From positions 124,001 through 188,000 of the forward strand of contig NZ_BNCM01000005.1 in NCBI RefSeq assembly GCF_014656475.1: 64,000 nt of DNA. The letters run 5' to 3'. The DNA comes from Sinomonas cellulolyticus. GTDB taxonomy: Bacteria > Actinomycetota > Actinomycetes > Actinomycetales > Micrococcaceae. Below, piece by piece: positions 28,043 to 36,123 of this stretch (positions are counted from its first letter, which is position 1; each line of letters starts with the position of its first letter). A program made the translations under genes and the position numbers. A model generated the notes under the pieces. That model saw nothing but the letters and a program-made list of their open reading frames with translations, was not told where the DNA came from and searched no databases.

Positions 28043-29329
28043 ATGTACCTGCTGACCAACACCCTGCGCGACTATGCCTGGGGCTCCACGACGGCGATGG
28101 CCGATCTGCTCGGCCATGAGCCGAGCGGGCGGCCCGAGGCGGAGCTCTGGATCGGCGCCCATCCCGACGCACCCTCCCGGCCGGCTGACGCACGCGAGGG
28201 CGAGACGCTCGGCACCCTCATCGCCTCGGACCCGGTCGCGGCGCTCGGCGAGGAGAGCGTCGAGGCGTTCGGACCCCGCTTGCCCTACCTGCTCAAGGTC
28301 CTCGCCGCGGCGTCACCGCTGTCCCTCCAGGTCCACCCGAAGCTCGAGGCGGCCAAGGTCGGCTTCGCCGCGGAGGAGGCCGCCGGCGTCGACCGCTCTG
28401 CGCCGCACCGGAACTACAAGGACGACAACCACAAGCCCGAGATGATCCTCGCGCTCACCCCGTTCGAGGCGCTGTCCGGCTTCCGGGATCCCGGGGAGTC
28501 CGCGGCGCTGTTCGAAAGGCTCACGGCCCTCCTGGCCGGGTCCGCGGCTGCGAAGGTCACAGAGCAGGTGGCCGAGCTCCTTCGCGGACCTGACACCGCG
28601 GGGGCCCTCAAGGCTGCGTTCGCGCGGCTCCTCAACGGAGGCTCGGACGTGCGGGCTGCCGTGGACGCGGCAGCTGCAGCCGCATCCGCGGGACCGGCGG
28701 CCGAGAATCCAGCGCTTACCACGGTCGCCGAGCTCGCGGCGGCGTATCCCTCGGACCCTGGTGTGCTCATCTCGCTCATGCTGAACCGCGTGAGCCTGGC
28801 CCCCGGTGAGGCGATGTACCTTCCGGCGGGCAATGTGCACGCCTACCTCGAGGGCCTGGGCATCGAGGTCATGGCGTCCTCCGACAACGTACTGCGCGGC
28901 GGCCTCACGCCGAAGCACGTGGACATCCCCGAGCTCCTCCGCACCGTGGTCTTCGAGGCCACGGGGGTCCCGCTGCTCCGGGCGCAGGAGTCGGAGCTTG
29001 GCCAGGAGCTCTTCTGCCCGCCGTTCGGCGAGTTCCAGCTCCAGCGCATCGAGATGGCCCCCGTGGGCCGCGGAGAATCGGGCGACGGCGCGTCCGAGGG
29101 CGGCCTGCTGCGGCAGCCGGTGCCCATCGCCCAGGCCGGGGCAGTCGTCGTGCTCGTGCTGAAGGGCTCCCTCACGCTCGACACGCCCAAGGGCGACCTC
29201 GTGCTCGCCAGGGGCGGGAGTGCGTTCATCCCGGACGCCGAGGCGCCCGCACTCGCGCACGTCGGGCCGGACGGCGTCCTCGCCTTCGCGGTCACGACCG
29301 GGCTCGCGTCCCGCTCGCAGCTGGGCTGA
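28043..29329 (+). CDS. manA: Mannose-6-phosphate isomerase, class I
   Basis: A 428-residue cupin enzyme interconverting fructose-6-phosphate and mannose-6-phosphate. Zinc-site motifs are LSLQVHPKLEAA, DDNHKPEM and PAGNVHAYLEG, with the basic stretch NVLRGGLTPKHVD near the active site. It feeds GDP-mannose and polyprenyl-phosphomannose synthesis, relevant to the mannosyltransferase at 7.4 kb. AAAGGA precedes the ATG at 5-6 bases. It follows the LCP gene closely and is probably co-transcribed. A hairpin spans its stop codon. Confidence 0.95.
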   Translation: MYLLTNTLRDYAWGSTTAMADLLGHEPSGRPEAELWIGAHPDAPSRPADAREGETLGTLIASDPVAALGEESVEAFGPRLPYLLKVLAAASPLSLQVHPKLEAAKVGFAAEEAAGVDRSAPHRNYKDDNHKPEMILALTPFEALSGFRDPGESAALFERLTALLAGSAAAKVTEQVAELLRGPDTAGALKAAFARLLNGGSDVRAAVDAAAAAASAGPAAENPALTTVAELAAAYPSDPGVLISLMLNRVSLAPGEAMYLPAGNVHAYLEGLGIEVMASSDNVLRGGLTPKHVDIPELLRTVVFEATGVPLLRAQESELGQELFCPPFGEFQLQRIEMAPVGRGESGDGASEGGLLRQPVPIAQAGAVVVLVLKGSLTLDTPKGDLVLARGGSAFIPDAEAPALAHVGPDGVLAFAVTTGLASRSQLG

Positions 29330-29345
29330 GTCTCAAGCCCAGCTG
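29318..29345. terminator. Hairpin over the manA stop codon, between convergent genes
   Basis: CAGCTGGGCT (29318-29327) and its exact complement AGCCCAGCTG (29336-29345) enclose an 8-base loop. It includes the manA stop and lies 18 bases from the stop of the convergent FemAB gene, so it could serve both. Confidence 0.6.
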
Positions 29346-29363
29346 GCTGAGCGGTCGCCTTGG

Positions 29364-30485
29364 CTAGCGCCGGACCAGGCGCTTCGCCTTGTCCGAGACC
29401 ACCGCCAGCTGGCGGCGTGCCCCCGCGACCGCGCCCTTGGCCGCCCGCCTCCCCTGCTGGAGGGCCCGCCGGGCGATCGGCATGCCGGTCGCGTACACGG
29501 GGTAGAGCGGCGAGAGTGGGAGCTCCCACGTCCCCGTGAGCGTGTCCTCATGCTGGGCGAACTGCTTCTTGAAGTCGGAGATGCCGTCGTTGAGCAGGCC
29601 GTTGAGGTCGTAGCGCGTGCATCCGGCTGCCTTCATCGCTGTGAAGGCAGCCCACTTCACACCGTAGTTCGCGCGGGCCTTCTGCCCCGCGGCGTTCACT
29701 CCTCCGTAGAGCTCGAACGCGGTCCCCGCGCTCTTGGCGATCCAGACGAAGGCGACCACCGTGTCTCCGTCGAAGGCTGCCACAATCGGGGATGCGGCTC
29801 CCAGATACCGCCAGATGTCGCGATAGTAGGCGTCCTCGTGGATGCCGAAGCCGGCCCGGGCCGCCGTCTCACGGTAGATGGACAGGACCTGCTCGAGCTC
29901 GTCCTCAGTGGCAACCGTGCGGAACTCGAGGGTTCCCTTGAGGTTCTTCCGGACATTGGAACGGGTCGTGCGCGACATCGCGGCCATGAGCTCGTCCTCC
30001 GTCTGGGTGAGGTCGAGGATGAGCGTGCGCGGAATGAGGATCGTCGAGTCGGTGCGCCTGAACCCGGACGCTGCCAGTGCCCGCTCACCGGCCGAGCCTT
30101 CCTCCCAGTCAGGTTCGGCCACGAGCGCCACAGGCCCATGGGCCGCGCGGACGGTCGCAGCGACGGCGGTGAGCACTCTGCCCGCGTCCTCCGGAGCGCA
30201 CGCGGGCCCGCGGGAGAGGTAGGCGAGGGACTTGAGCGGCCAGGGAAGTGCCCGGTAGAGCACCTGGGCGACGCCGACTGCGGCCGCCGCACCGGCGGCG
30301 TCGTGCGCCGGATCCTCCACGACGAGGCGCTCCACCCGCCAGTGGTGCTCCGCCTTCACCTGGCCCCAGCCCCACAGCTGCAGCGGATGCCCCCCGAACC
30401 GGTCCACGAGTGCGTCCCACTCCTCGCGGTCGCGGCACTCTCGGACGGTCGGCGCTGTCGCAGCAGTCTGGGTCTCGGGGCTCAT
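29364..30485 (-). CDS. FemAB-type peptidoglycan bridge aminoacyltransferase
   Basis: A 373-residue GNAT-fold pair of the FemX/FemAB family, which adds amino acids from aminoacyl-tRNA to the peptidoglycan stem peptide. Recognised from HPLQLWGWGQVKAEHHWRVERL, YLSRGPACAPEDAG, MSRTTRSNVRKNLKGTLEFR and the C-terminal VGVKWAAFTAMK/YDLNGL region (here NYGVKWAAFTAMKAAG, YDLNGLLNDGISDFKKQF). The C-terminal ~35 residues are strongly basic. GGAGG lies 5 bases before the ATG. Which residue it adds is not predictable here; free-standing members can also act on soluble precursors. Confidence 0.88.
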   Translation of the reverse strand: MSPETQTAATAPTVRECRDREEWDALVDRFGGHPLQLWGWGQVKAEHHWRVERLVVEDPAHDAAGAAAAVGVAQVLYRALPWPLKSLAYLSRGPACAPEDAGRVLTAVAATVRAAHGPVALVAEPDWEEGSAGERALAASGFRRTDSTILIPRTLILDLTQTEDELMAAMSRTTRSNVRKNLKGTLEFRTVATEDELEQVLSIYRETAARAGFGIHEDAYYRDIWRYLGAASPIVAAFDGDTVVAFVWIAKSAGTAFELYGGVNAAGQKARANYGVKWAAFTAMKAAGCTRYDLNGLLNDGISDFKKQFAQHEDTLTGTWELPLSPLYPVYATGMPIARRALQQGRRAAKGAVAGARRQLAVVSDKAKRLVRR

Positions 30486-30571
30486 GATCCTCCGGGGTCG
30501 GGTGGCAGGGGCGGTCGCTCAGACAGCGCTGGGGCGCGGCGTCGGCGGCCGCGCCCCAGTCTAGCCGCGGC

Positions 30572-31600
30572 TCAGGCCTTGCGGGCCCAGCTCTCCCACT
30601 TGCTCGCGTGGTGCTCGGCGTCCACGAAGCGCACGGTCCCGGACTTCGAGCGCATCACGATCGACTGGGTCCGGACCCGGTCCTTCCGATAGCGGACGCC
30701 GCGCAGCAGGTCGCCGTCCGTGATGCCCGTGGCCGCGAAGTAGCAGTTGTCGCTCGTGACGAGGTCATTGGTGGTCAGGACGCGGTCGAGGTCGTGCCCT
30801 GCGTCGAGCGCCTTCTGCTTCTCCTCGTCGCTCGTGGGCCAGAGGCGGCCCTGGATCACGCCGCCGAGCGCCTTGATGGCGCAGGCCGAGACGATGCCCT
30901 CGGGCGTCCCGCCGATGCCCATCAGCGCGTCCACTCCGGTGCCCTCGCGCGCTGCGGCGATCGCGCCGGCCACGTCGCCGTCCATGATGAACTTGGTCCG
31001 GGCTCCGGCGGCGCGGATCTCCTCGACGAGCGGCTTGTGGCGGTCGCGGTCCAGGACGCAGACGTTGATCTGGTTGACCTTCACCCCCTTGGCCTTGGCG
31101 ATGAGGTGGAGGTTCTGCTTGACCGGGAGGCGCAGGTCCACGAGATCGGCGGCCTCCGGGCCGGTGACGAGCTTCTCCATGTAGAAGACGGCGGACGGGT
31201 CGAACATCGTGCCGCGCTCGGCGACCGCGAGGACCGCCAGCGCATTGTTGATGCCCATGGCCGTGAGGCGGGTGCCGTCGATGGGGTCGACCGCGACGTC
31301 CACCTCGGGTCCGGTCCCGTCGCCCACACGCTCCCCGTTGAAGAGCATCGGGGCCTCGTCCTTCTCGCCCTCGCCAATGACCACGACGCCGTTGAAATGG
31401 ACTGTCTGGAGGAAGGAGCGCATCGCGTCGACGGCCGCGCCGTCGGCCTTGTTCTTGTCGCCGAAGCCGACCCAGTGGCCTCCCGCGATCGCGGCTGCCT
31501 CGGTGACCCGGACGAGCTCGAGAGCAAGGTTCCGGTCGGGCTCGTCGGCTCCCACGTGGAGCGAGCTGGACAGGGTCGAGTACTGGGTGTCTTCGGACAC
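30572..31600 (-). CDS. glpX: Class II fructose-1,6-bisphosphatase
   Basis: A 342-residue GlpX-type phosphatase for gluconeogenesis. Motifs: [34 protein letters not shown], the metal site [13 protein letters not shown] and [21 protein letters not shown] chose GTG 31600 (VSEDTQ) because GAAGAGG lies 5 bases upstream; an in-frame ATG 16 codons earlier has only a poor site. A TAGGAT box immediately upstream of that ATG would give a leader of about 45 bases. Confidence 0.94.
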   Translation of the reverse strand: MSEDTQYSTLSSSLHVGADEPDRNLALELVRVTEAAAIAGGHWVGFGDKNKADGAAVDAMRSFLQTVHFNGVVVIGEGEKDEAPMLFNGERVGDGTGPEVDVAVDPIDGTRLTAMGINNALAVLAVAERGTMFDPSAVFYMEKLVTGPEAADLVDLRLPVKQNLHLIAKAKGVKVNQINVCVLDRDRHKPLVEEIRAAGARTKFIMDGDVAGAIAAAREGTGVDALMGIGGTPEGIVSACAIKALGGVIQGRLWPTSDEEKQKALDAGHDLDRVLTTNDLVTSDNCYFAATGITDGDLLRGVRYRKDRVRTQSIVMRSKSGTVRFVDAEHHASKWESWARKA

Positions 31601-31731
31601 TTGGACCTCTTCTTCGAGCGGATTCTTAGAGCGGGTGGTTGCCTTCATCCTAGTCTTTCCGGGATCGCGCCATGGAGACGATGACGCGGGCCCCGTTCGC
31701 ACTCGCGCCCAGCATGCGGGACCATGGATAG

Positions 31732-32310
31732 GTGAGCAACACCGAGCAGGCCCCCGTCAAGCCCGTCCTGACCCCCGCAGCCGCCAAGCGAGCGAACGCC
31801 TCGGTGATCGGCATGATCATGGCCCTGCTCGTGAGCGTCCTGGCGATCGTGCCCGTGGTACTGCTCAACGCCGGGCAGAAGACAGACCCCTACCGGCCGA
31901 GCGTGGACGTGGCCTCCGTCGCGGTGAACGCCAAGGACGTTGCCGGCTTCGCGCCGGTGGCGCCCCAGCTGCCGGCCGGCTACTCCCCCAACTACGCCCG
32001 CTGGGTGGCCGGCGCCTCCGATGGGGTCGCGCACTGGGACATCGGCTACCTGACGCCCCAGCAGAAATTCATCTCGGTGGTCCAGACCGCCTCGGCGAAC
32101 CCCACGTGGCTCGCCGAGCAGGTCAAGAAGGCGCCGACCACAGGTACCCGGACCGTCGCAGGAGTGGACTGGACGCTCTACGACAAGCCCGGCGTTGAGA
32201 AGAGCCTCGTGGCCACGGTCGGGCGCACCACGGTAGTGCTGAGCGGGTCTGCGGGGTTCGACGAGTTCGATACCGTCGCCGCCGCCGTCGTGGCCGCGCC
32301 CCGGAGCTGA
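31732..32310 (+). CDS. DUF4245 family membrane-anchored protein
   Basis: A 192-residue protein with one N-terminal membrane helix ([22 protein letters not shown]) and an extracytoplasmic domain containing [18 protein letters not shown] and GVDWTLYD, the pattern of actinobacterial DUF4245. Function unknown. In many actinobacteria the gene is divergent from glpX, as here. The GTG start is preceded by a short GGATAGG. Confidence 0.85.
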   Translation: MSNTEQAPVKPVLTPAAAKRANASVIGMIMALLVSVLAIVPVVLLNAGQKTDPYRPSVDVASVAVNAKDVAGFAPVAPQLPAGYSPNYARWVAGASDGVAHWDIGYLTPQQKFISVVQTASANPTWLAEQVKKAPTTGTRTVAGVDWTLYDKPGVEKSLVATVGRTTVVLSGSAGFDEFDTVAAAVVAAPRS

Positions 32311-32334
32311 ACGCGTCACTGGCCGGCTCCGGCG

Positions 32335-32340
32335 TAGAAT
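32335..32340 (+). promoter_or_regulatory. -10 box of the carbonic anhydrase gene, leaderless
   Basis: TAGAAT, 7 bases before the GTG at 32348. The in-frame ATG at 32339 overlaps the box itself and is unlikely to be transcribed. Confidence 0.55.
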
Positions 32341-32347
32341 GCGGCGC

Positions 32348-32962
32348 GTGCCTCATTCTCTGACTCCAGCCCAGGCGTGGCAGATGCTGCGCGACGGAAA
32401 CCAGCGCTTTGTGGATGGTGCGAGCATCCACCCGAATCAGGACTCCGCCCGGCGCAGCGAACTGGTCAACGACCAGAACCCCGTGTGCGTCATCTTCGGC
32501 TGCTCGGACTCGCGTCTGGCCGCCGAGATCATCTTCGACCTCGGCCTCGGCGACGCGTTCGTGGTGCGCTCCGCCGGCCATGTCCTCGACGAGGCGGTGC
32601 TTGGTTCGCTCGAGTACGCCGTCGAGCCCCTCAACGTCCCCCTCATCGTGATCCTCGGCCACGACTCGTGCGGCGCGGTCACGGCCAGCGTCAACGCCTA
32701 CGAGACGGGCGAGATGCCCCAAGGCTTCGTGCGTGACCTCGTCGAGCGCATCATGCCCAGCGTGCTCACCGCGCAGCGCCAGGGGGTGACCGACGTCAAC
32801 GGGACCGTCGTCGAGCACGCGAAGCAGACCGGACCGCACCTGCTCGAGACGTCGCAGATCATCGCGAAGGCCGTGGAGGAGGGCCGCACGGCCGTCCTGA
32901 GCGTGTGCTACCACCTCGCCGAAGGCAAGGCCGAGCTCGTCTCGCACGTCGGCCAGATCTAG
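32348..32962 (+). CDS. Beta-class carbonic anhydrase
   Basis: A 204-residue enzyme hydrating CO2 to bicarbonate. Zinc ligands are Cys52 (GCSDSR, with the Asp54-Arg56 dyad), His105 and Cys108 (GHDSCGA). The N-terminus TPAQAWQMLRDGNQRFV is typical. The GTG start is set by the leaderless -10 box. fumC follows after 48 bases with its own -10 box, so the two are probably separate units. Confidence 0.94.
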   Translation: MPHSLTPAQAWQMLRDGNQRFVDGASIHPNQDSARRSELVNDQNPVCVIFGCSDSRLAAEIIFDLGLGDAFVVRSAGHVLDEAVLGSLEYAVEPLNVPLIVILGHDSCGAVTASVNAYETGEMPQGFVRDLVERIMPSVLTAQRQGVTDVNGTVVEHAKQTGPHLLETSQIIAKAVEEGRTAVLSVCYHLAEGKAELVSHVGQI

Positions 32963-32995
32963 TCGTCACCGGTTCGAATCCGCCCGTCGCAGGGG

Positions 32996-33001
32996 TCTAA
33001 T
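32996..33001 (+). promoter_or_regulatory. -10 box of fumC
   Basis: TCTAAT, 9 bases before the ATG at 33011. A GGGAG lies 3 bases before the ATG, too close to be an ideal Shine-Dalgarno, so the message may be leaderless. Confidence 0.4.
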
Positions 33002-33010
33002 CTGGGAGCC

Positions 33011-34450
33011 ATGACTGACTCTGCAGTGCAGGCCCCTGCCACGGAATACCGGATCGAGCACGACACGATGGGCGAGGTGCGCGTCCCCGCATCCGCCCTC
33101 TACCGTGCCCAGACGCAGCGCGCCGTCGAGAACTTCCCGATCTCGGGCAAGACGCTCGAGCGCAAGCACATCGAGGCTCTCGCGCGCGTCAAGAAGGCCG
33201 CCGCGCGCGCCAACGAGGACCTCGGCGTGATCGACGGTGATCTCGCGGATGCGATCGCCGACGCCGCTGACCGCGTCGCCTCGGGCGAGTTCGACGAGCA
33301 CTTCCCGATCGACGTCTTCCAGACCGGCTCGGGCACCTCGAGCAACATGAACATGAACGAGGTCCTCGCCGAGCTCGCCACGCGCGCCCTGAAGGACGCG
33401 GGCAGCGACAAGGTCGTGCACCCGAACGACCATGTGAACGCCTCGCAGTCCTCGAACGACGTCTTCCCGACGTCCGTTCACGTGGCTGCCACCAACGCGC
33501 TCCTGAACGACCTCATCCCGGCACTGACCTACCTCGCCGCGTCCTTCAGCCGCAAGGCCGACGAGTTCAAGGACGTCGTGAAGTCCGGCCGAACTCACCT
33601 CATGGACGCCACGCCGGTCACGCTCGGCCAGGAGTTCGGCGGGTACGAGGCGCAGGTCCGCTACGGGATCGAGCGCATCGAGGCCTCGCTCCCCCGCGTC
33701 GCAGAGGTCCCGCTCGGCGGCACCGCGGTCGGCACGGGTATCAACACCCCGGCGGGCTTCCCGCAGCGGGTCATCGAGCTCCTCGCCGAGGACACCGCGC
33801 TGCCGATCACCGAGGCGCGCAACCACTTCGAGGCGCAGGCGAACCGCGACGGCCTCATCGAGGCCTCGGGCCAGCTGCGCAACATCGCCTACTCGATCAT
33901 GAAGATCGCCAACGACCTGCGCTGGATGGGCTCGGGCCCCAACACGGGCCTCGGCGAGATCGCCCTCCCGGACCTCCAGCCGGGCTCCTCAATCATGCCG
34001 GGCAAGGTCAATCCCGTGATCTGCGAGGCCGCGATCATGGTCGCCGCCCAGGTGATCGGCAACGACACCACGATCGCGCTCTCCTCCACCAATGGGGCCT
34101 TCGAGCTCAACGTGGGCATCCCGGTCATGGCCGCCAACCTGCTCGAGTCGATCCGCCTCCTGTCGAACACGGCCCGCGTCATGGCGGACAAGATGGTCGA
34201 CGGCATCACCGCCAATGTGGAGCGGGCGCGCTTCCTCGCCGAGGCCTCCCCCTCGATCGTGACGCCGCTGAACAAGTTCATCGGCTACGAGAACGCCGCT
34301 GCCATCGCGAAGAAGGCCGTCAAGGAGGGCCTCACCATCCGGGAGGCGACCGTGGCGCTCGGCTTCGTCGGCGAGGGCGAGGGCAAGGTCTCCGAGGCCG
34401 ATCTGGACAAGGTCCTCGACGTCACCACGATGACGGGCTCCAACAAGTAG
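33011..34450 (+). CDS. fumC: Class II fumarate hydratase
   Basis: A 479-residue member of the fumarase/aspartase family, reversibly hydrating fumarate to malate. Signature [11 protein letters not shown] lies near residue 326; [33 protein letters not shown] and [11 protein letters not shown] are active-site segments. The [11 protein letters not shown] form favours fumarase over aspartase. Ends 12 bases before the left 19-bp repeat array. Confidence 0.95.
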   Translation: MTDSAVQAPATEYRIEHDTMGEVRVPASALYRAQTQRAVENFPISGKTLERKHIEALARVKKAAARANEDLGVIDGDLADAIADAADRVASGEFDEHFPIDVFQTGSGTSSNMNMNEVLAELATRALKDAGSDKVVHPNDHVNASQSSNDVFPTSVHVAATNALLNDLIPALTYLAASFSRKADEFKDVVKSGRTHLMDATPVTLGQEFGGYEAQVRYGIERIEASLPRVAEVPLGGTAVGTGINTPAGFPQRVIELLAEDTALPITEARNHFEAQANRDGLIEASGQLRNIAYSIMKIANDLRWMGSGPNTGLGEIALPDLQPGSSIMPGKVNPVICEAAIMVAAQVIGNDTTIALSSTNGAFELNVGIPVMAANLLESIRLLSNTARVMADKMVDGITANVERARFLAEASPSIVTPLNKFIGYENAAAIAKKAVKEGLTIREATVALGFVGEGEGKVSEADLDKVLDVTTMTGSNK

Positions 34451-34461
34451 GCCTCCCCCGA

Positions 34462-34518
34462 CCGCTTGGGGGGTCACTTCCCGCTTGAGGGGTCACTTCC
34501 CGCTTGAGGGGTCACCTT
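34462..34518. repeat. Left array: three tandem 19-bp units, Nudix flank
   Basis: Three exact-period units: 34462-34480, 34481-34499 and 34500-34518, of the form CCGCTTGAGGGGTCACTTC with one or two changes. The core TTGAGGGGTCAC is inverted with respect to the right array at 35071-35127. It lies between the fumC stop and the Nudix promoter. Confidence 0.92.
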
Positions 34519-34593
34519 GGTACGCACGACGCCGGCCGTCGCCTCCCGCACGAGGCGGCGGCCGCCGTCGTTCTCGCTCTGTGGGTGCCGCCC

Positions 34594-34599
34594 TAAGCT
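34594..34599 (+). promoter_or_regulatory. -10 box of the Nudix gene, leaderless
   Basis: TAAGCT, six bases before ATG 34606, no Shine-Dalgarno. Confidence 0.45.
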
Positions 34600-34605
34600 G
34601 AGTTC

Positions 34606-35115
34606 ATGCCCACTCCCGATTTCATCCTGACCCTGCGCGAGAAGGTCGGGGTCCACCCGCTGTGGCTCCCGGGGGTCAAGGCGGTGGTGACGGATGACGC
34701 CGGCTGCCTCCTCCTCGTGCGGCGTGCCGACAACGGACGATGGACGGTGCCGGCCGGGATCATGGAGCCCGGCGAGGAGCCCGCTGCCACGGCGGTGCGC
34801 GAGGTGCTGGAGGAGACGGGGGTGGACGTCATAGTGACCCACCTCGCCGGCGTCGGTGTGACGGCTCCGATGGTGTATCCCAACGGAGACCACGCGCAGT
34901 ACCTGGACGTCGTCATGGCGTGCACCTACGTAGGGGGCGAGGCGCGGGTCGCTGATGACGAGAACCTCGAGGTCGCGTGGTTCTCCCCGGACGAGCTTCC
35001 TGACCTTCCGCCGCTCCACCGCCGCGCCATCGAGTGGGCGCAGGACCCGGAGCGGCGCTCCCATTTCGTGGACGTGACCCCTCAACAGGGAGGTGACCCC
35101 TCAACGGGGACGTGA
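34606..35115 (+). CDS. Nudix hydrolase
   Basis: A 169-residue pyrophosphohydrolase. The Nudix box runs from Gly51 (GIMEPGEEPAATAVREVLEE, then TGV) with all the conserved Gly/Glu/Arg positions. Preceding hydrophobic strands (KAVVTDDAGCLLLVRR) fit the fold. Substrate is unknown; the sequence resembles MutT-like/NUDIX housekeeping proteins. The last 15 residues (VDVTPQQGGDPSTGT) are encoded by the right 19-bp repeat array, so the C-terminus was added or reshaped by the repeats. The whole gene sits between the two inverted arrays. Confidence 0.88.
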   Translation: MPTPDFILTLREKVGVHPLWLPGVKAVVTDDAGCLLLVRRADNGRWTVPAGIMEPGEEPAATAVREVLEETGVDVIVTHLAGVGVTAPMVYPNGDHAQYLDVVMACTYVGGEARVADDENLEVAWFSPDELPDLPPLHRRAIEWAQDPERRSHFVDVTPQQGGDPSTGT

Positions 35116-35127
35116 CCCCTCAACGGA
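35071..35127. repeat. Right array: three tandem 19-bp units, inverted to the left array
   Basis: Units at 35071-35089, 35090-35108 and 35109-35127, of the form GACGTGACCCCTCAACGGG with few changes. The reverse complement of the second matches the left unit at about 16 of 19 positions. The first two and part of the third encode the Nudix C-terminus; the array ends exactly at the base before the stop codon of the convergent prepilin peptidase. Confidence 0.92.
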
Positions 35128-35640
35128 TCAGGCGGGGAGGGCGAGCGCGAGCACCGCGCCGGCCAGCATGAAGGGGCCGAACGGGATCGCGGACTTCGCC
35201 GTGCCCCGGCGGCTCACGATGAGTGCCACCCCGAACAGGCCCCCCAGAAGGAACGCGGCGGCAGTGGCCCAGAACAGATGGCTCCAGCTCAGGAACCCCA
35301 AGTACAGCCCCAGCACGCCCGCCAGCTTGACGTCCCCGAAGCCCATTCCTGCGGGGTAGATCACCCGGAGCACAAAGTACGCAAGCCACAGCACGGCGCC
35401 CCCGCCGAGCACCCGGAGTGCCGCACCCAGGTCGAACCCTCCGGCAGCGATCGCCGCCGCCACGGTGAGCGGCACGGCGGTCCAGTAGCTGGGGAGCACG
35501 ATCCGGTTCGGCAGGAGGTGGCTCCGGATGTCGATGACTGCTAGCCGGGCGGCCATCCACACGAAGTAGCACAGGCATGCCACGACGAGCCAGAAGGCGA
35601 TCGGGCTGCTCTGCCAGAGCTCCGGAAGGCGATGGGTCAC
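35128..35640 (-). CDS. Small prepilin peptidase (A24 family)
   Basis: A 170-residue polytopic aspartic protease with about five to six helices. Catalytic aspartates are Asp37 (AVIDIRSHLLPNRI) and Asp103 (GMGFGDVKLAG, the GxGD motif). It lacks the N-terminal methyltransferase/cysteine domain of full-length PilD, as is common in actinobacteria, where such proteins process Flp/Tad or type IV prepilins. No pilin genes are in the window. Its GTG start overlaps the start of the divergent GNAT gene. Confidence 0.85.
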   Translation of the reverse strand: MTHRLPELWQSSPIAFWLVVACLCYFVWMAARLAVIDIRSHLLPNRIVLPSYWTAVPLTVAAAIAAGGFDLGAALRVLGGGAVLWLAYFVLRVIYPAGMGFGDVKLAGVLGLYLGFLSWSHLFWATAAAFLLGGLFGVALIVSRRGTAKSAIPFGPFMLAGAVLALALPA

Positions 35641-36123
35641 CCTTGGACCCTATCCGACGTGACGGGCGGCCTGATCTGGGAGTGCTGGCTCCGCAGCCAG
35701 CCCGAGGACTGGGTGGTCATGTTCGGGATCTTCACGCACGACGGCGCGTTCCTCGGGGCGCAGGACGTGGTCGCCACGGGCTTCCGCGACCTCAGGACGG
35801 TCAGCACAGCATCATGGCTGCGCCGTGACGCCCAGGGCCGCGGGCTCGGCACCGAGATGCGGGCGGCGGCACTCGTGTGGGTCTTCGACCACCTCGGCGC
35901 GGAGGTCGCCACCACGAGCGCGTGGGACTGGAACGCACCCTCGCTCGGGGTGAGCCGGAAACTGGGGTACCGGCCCAACGGCGAGGCGAGGCGCTCGCCG
36001 CGCCCCGGCGTCGTCGAACGCGAACTGCGGTTCCGGCTCCCCCGCGAGTCATTCAGGCGGCCCGAGTGGGAGCTGCGCGTCGAGGGACACGACGCCGCGG
36101 CAGCCTTCCTCGGGACCGCCTAG
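35632..36123 (+). CDS. GNAT acetyltransferase, apparently short at the N-terminus
   Basis: A 163-residue RimJ-type GNAT. Present: the acetyl-CoA loop [18 protein letters not shown] and the tail [17 protein letters not shown]. Missing: most of the first strand and the first two helices (roughly 55-60 residues) that normally precede the [19 protein letters not shown] segment. The ATG at 35632 lies inside the start of the prepilin peptidase gene on the other strand; GTG 35659 is an alternative. It may be a truncated remnant or a fast-evolving short form. Its stop shares CTAG with the convergent phoH stop. Confidence 0.65.
   Translation: MGHPWTLSDVTGGLIWECWLRSQPEDWVVMFGIFTHDGAFLGAQDVVATGFRDLRTVSTASWLRRDAQGRGLGTEMRAAALVWVFDHLGAEVATTSAWDWNAPSLGVSRKLGYRPNGEARRSPRPGVVERELRFRLPRESFRRPEWELRVEGHDAAAAFLGTA

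Noticed and set aside
29220..30692. 490-codon plus-strand frame opposite FemAB
   Set aside because: Antisense shadow of a clearly recognisable FemAB protein.
34462..35127. The 19-bp arrays as a CRISPR
   Set aside because: Units abut with no spacers, are too short, and the two arrays are in opposite orientation; no cas genes are present.
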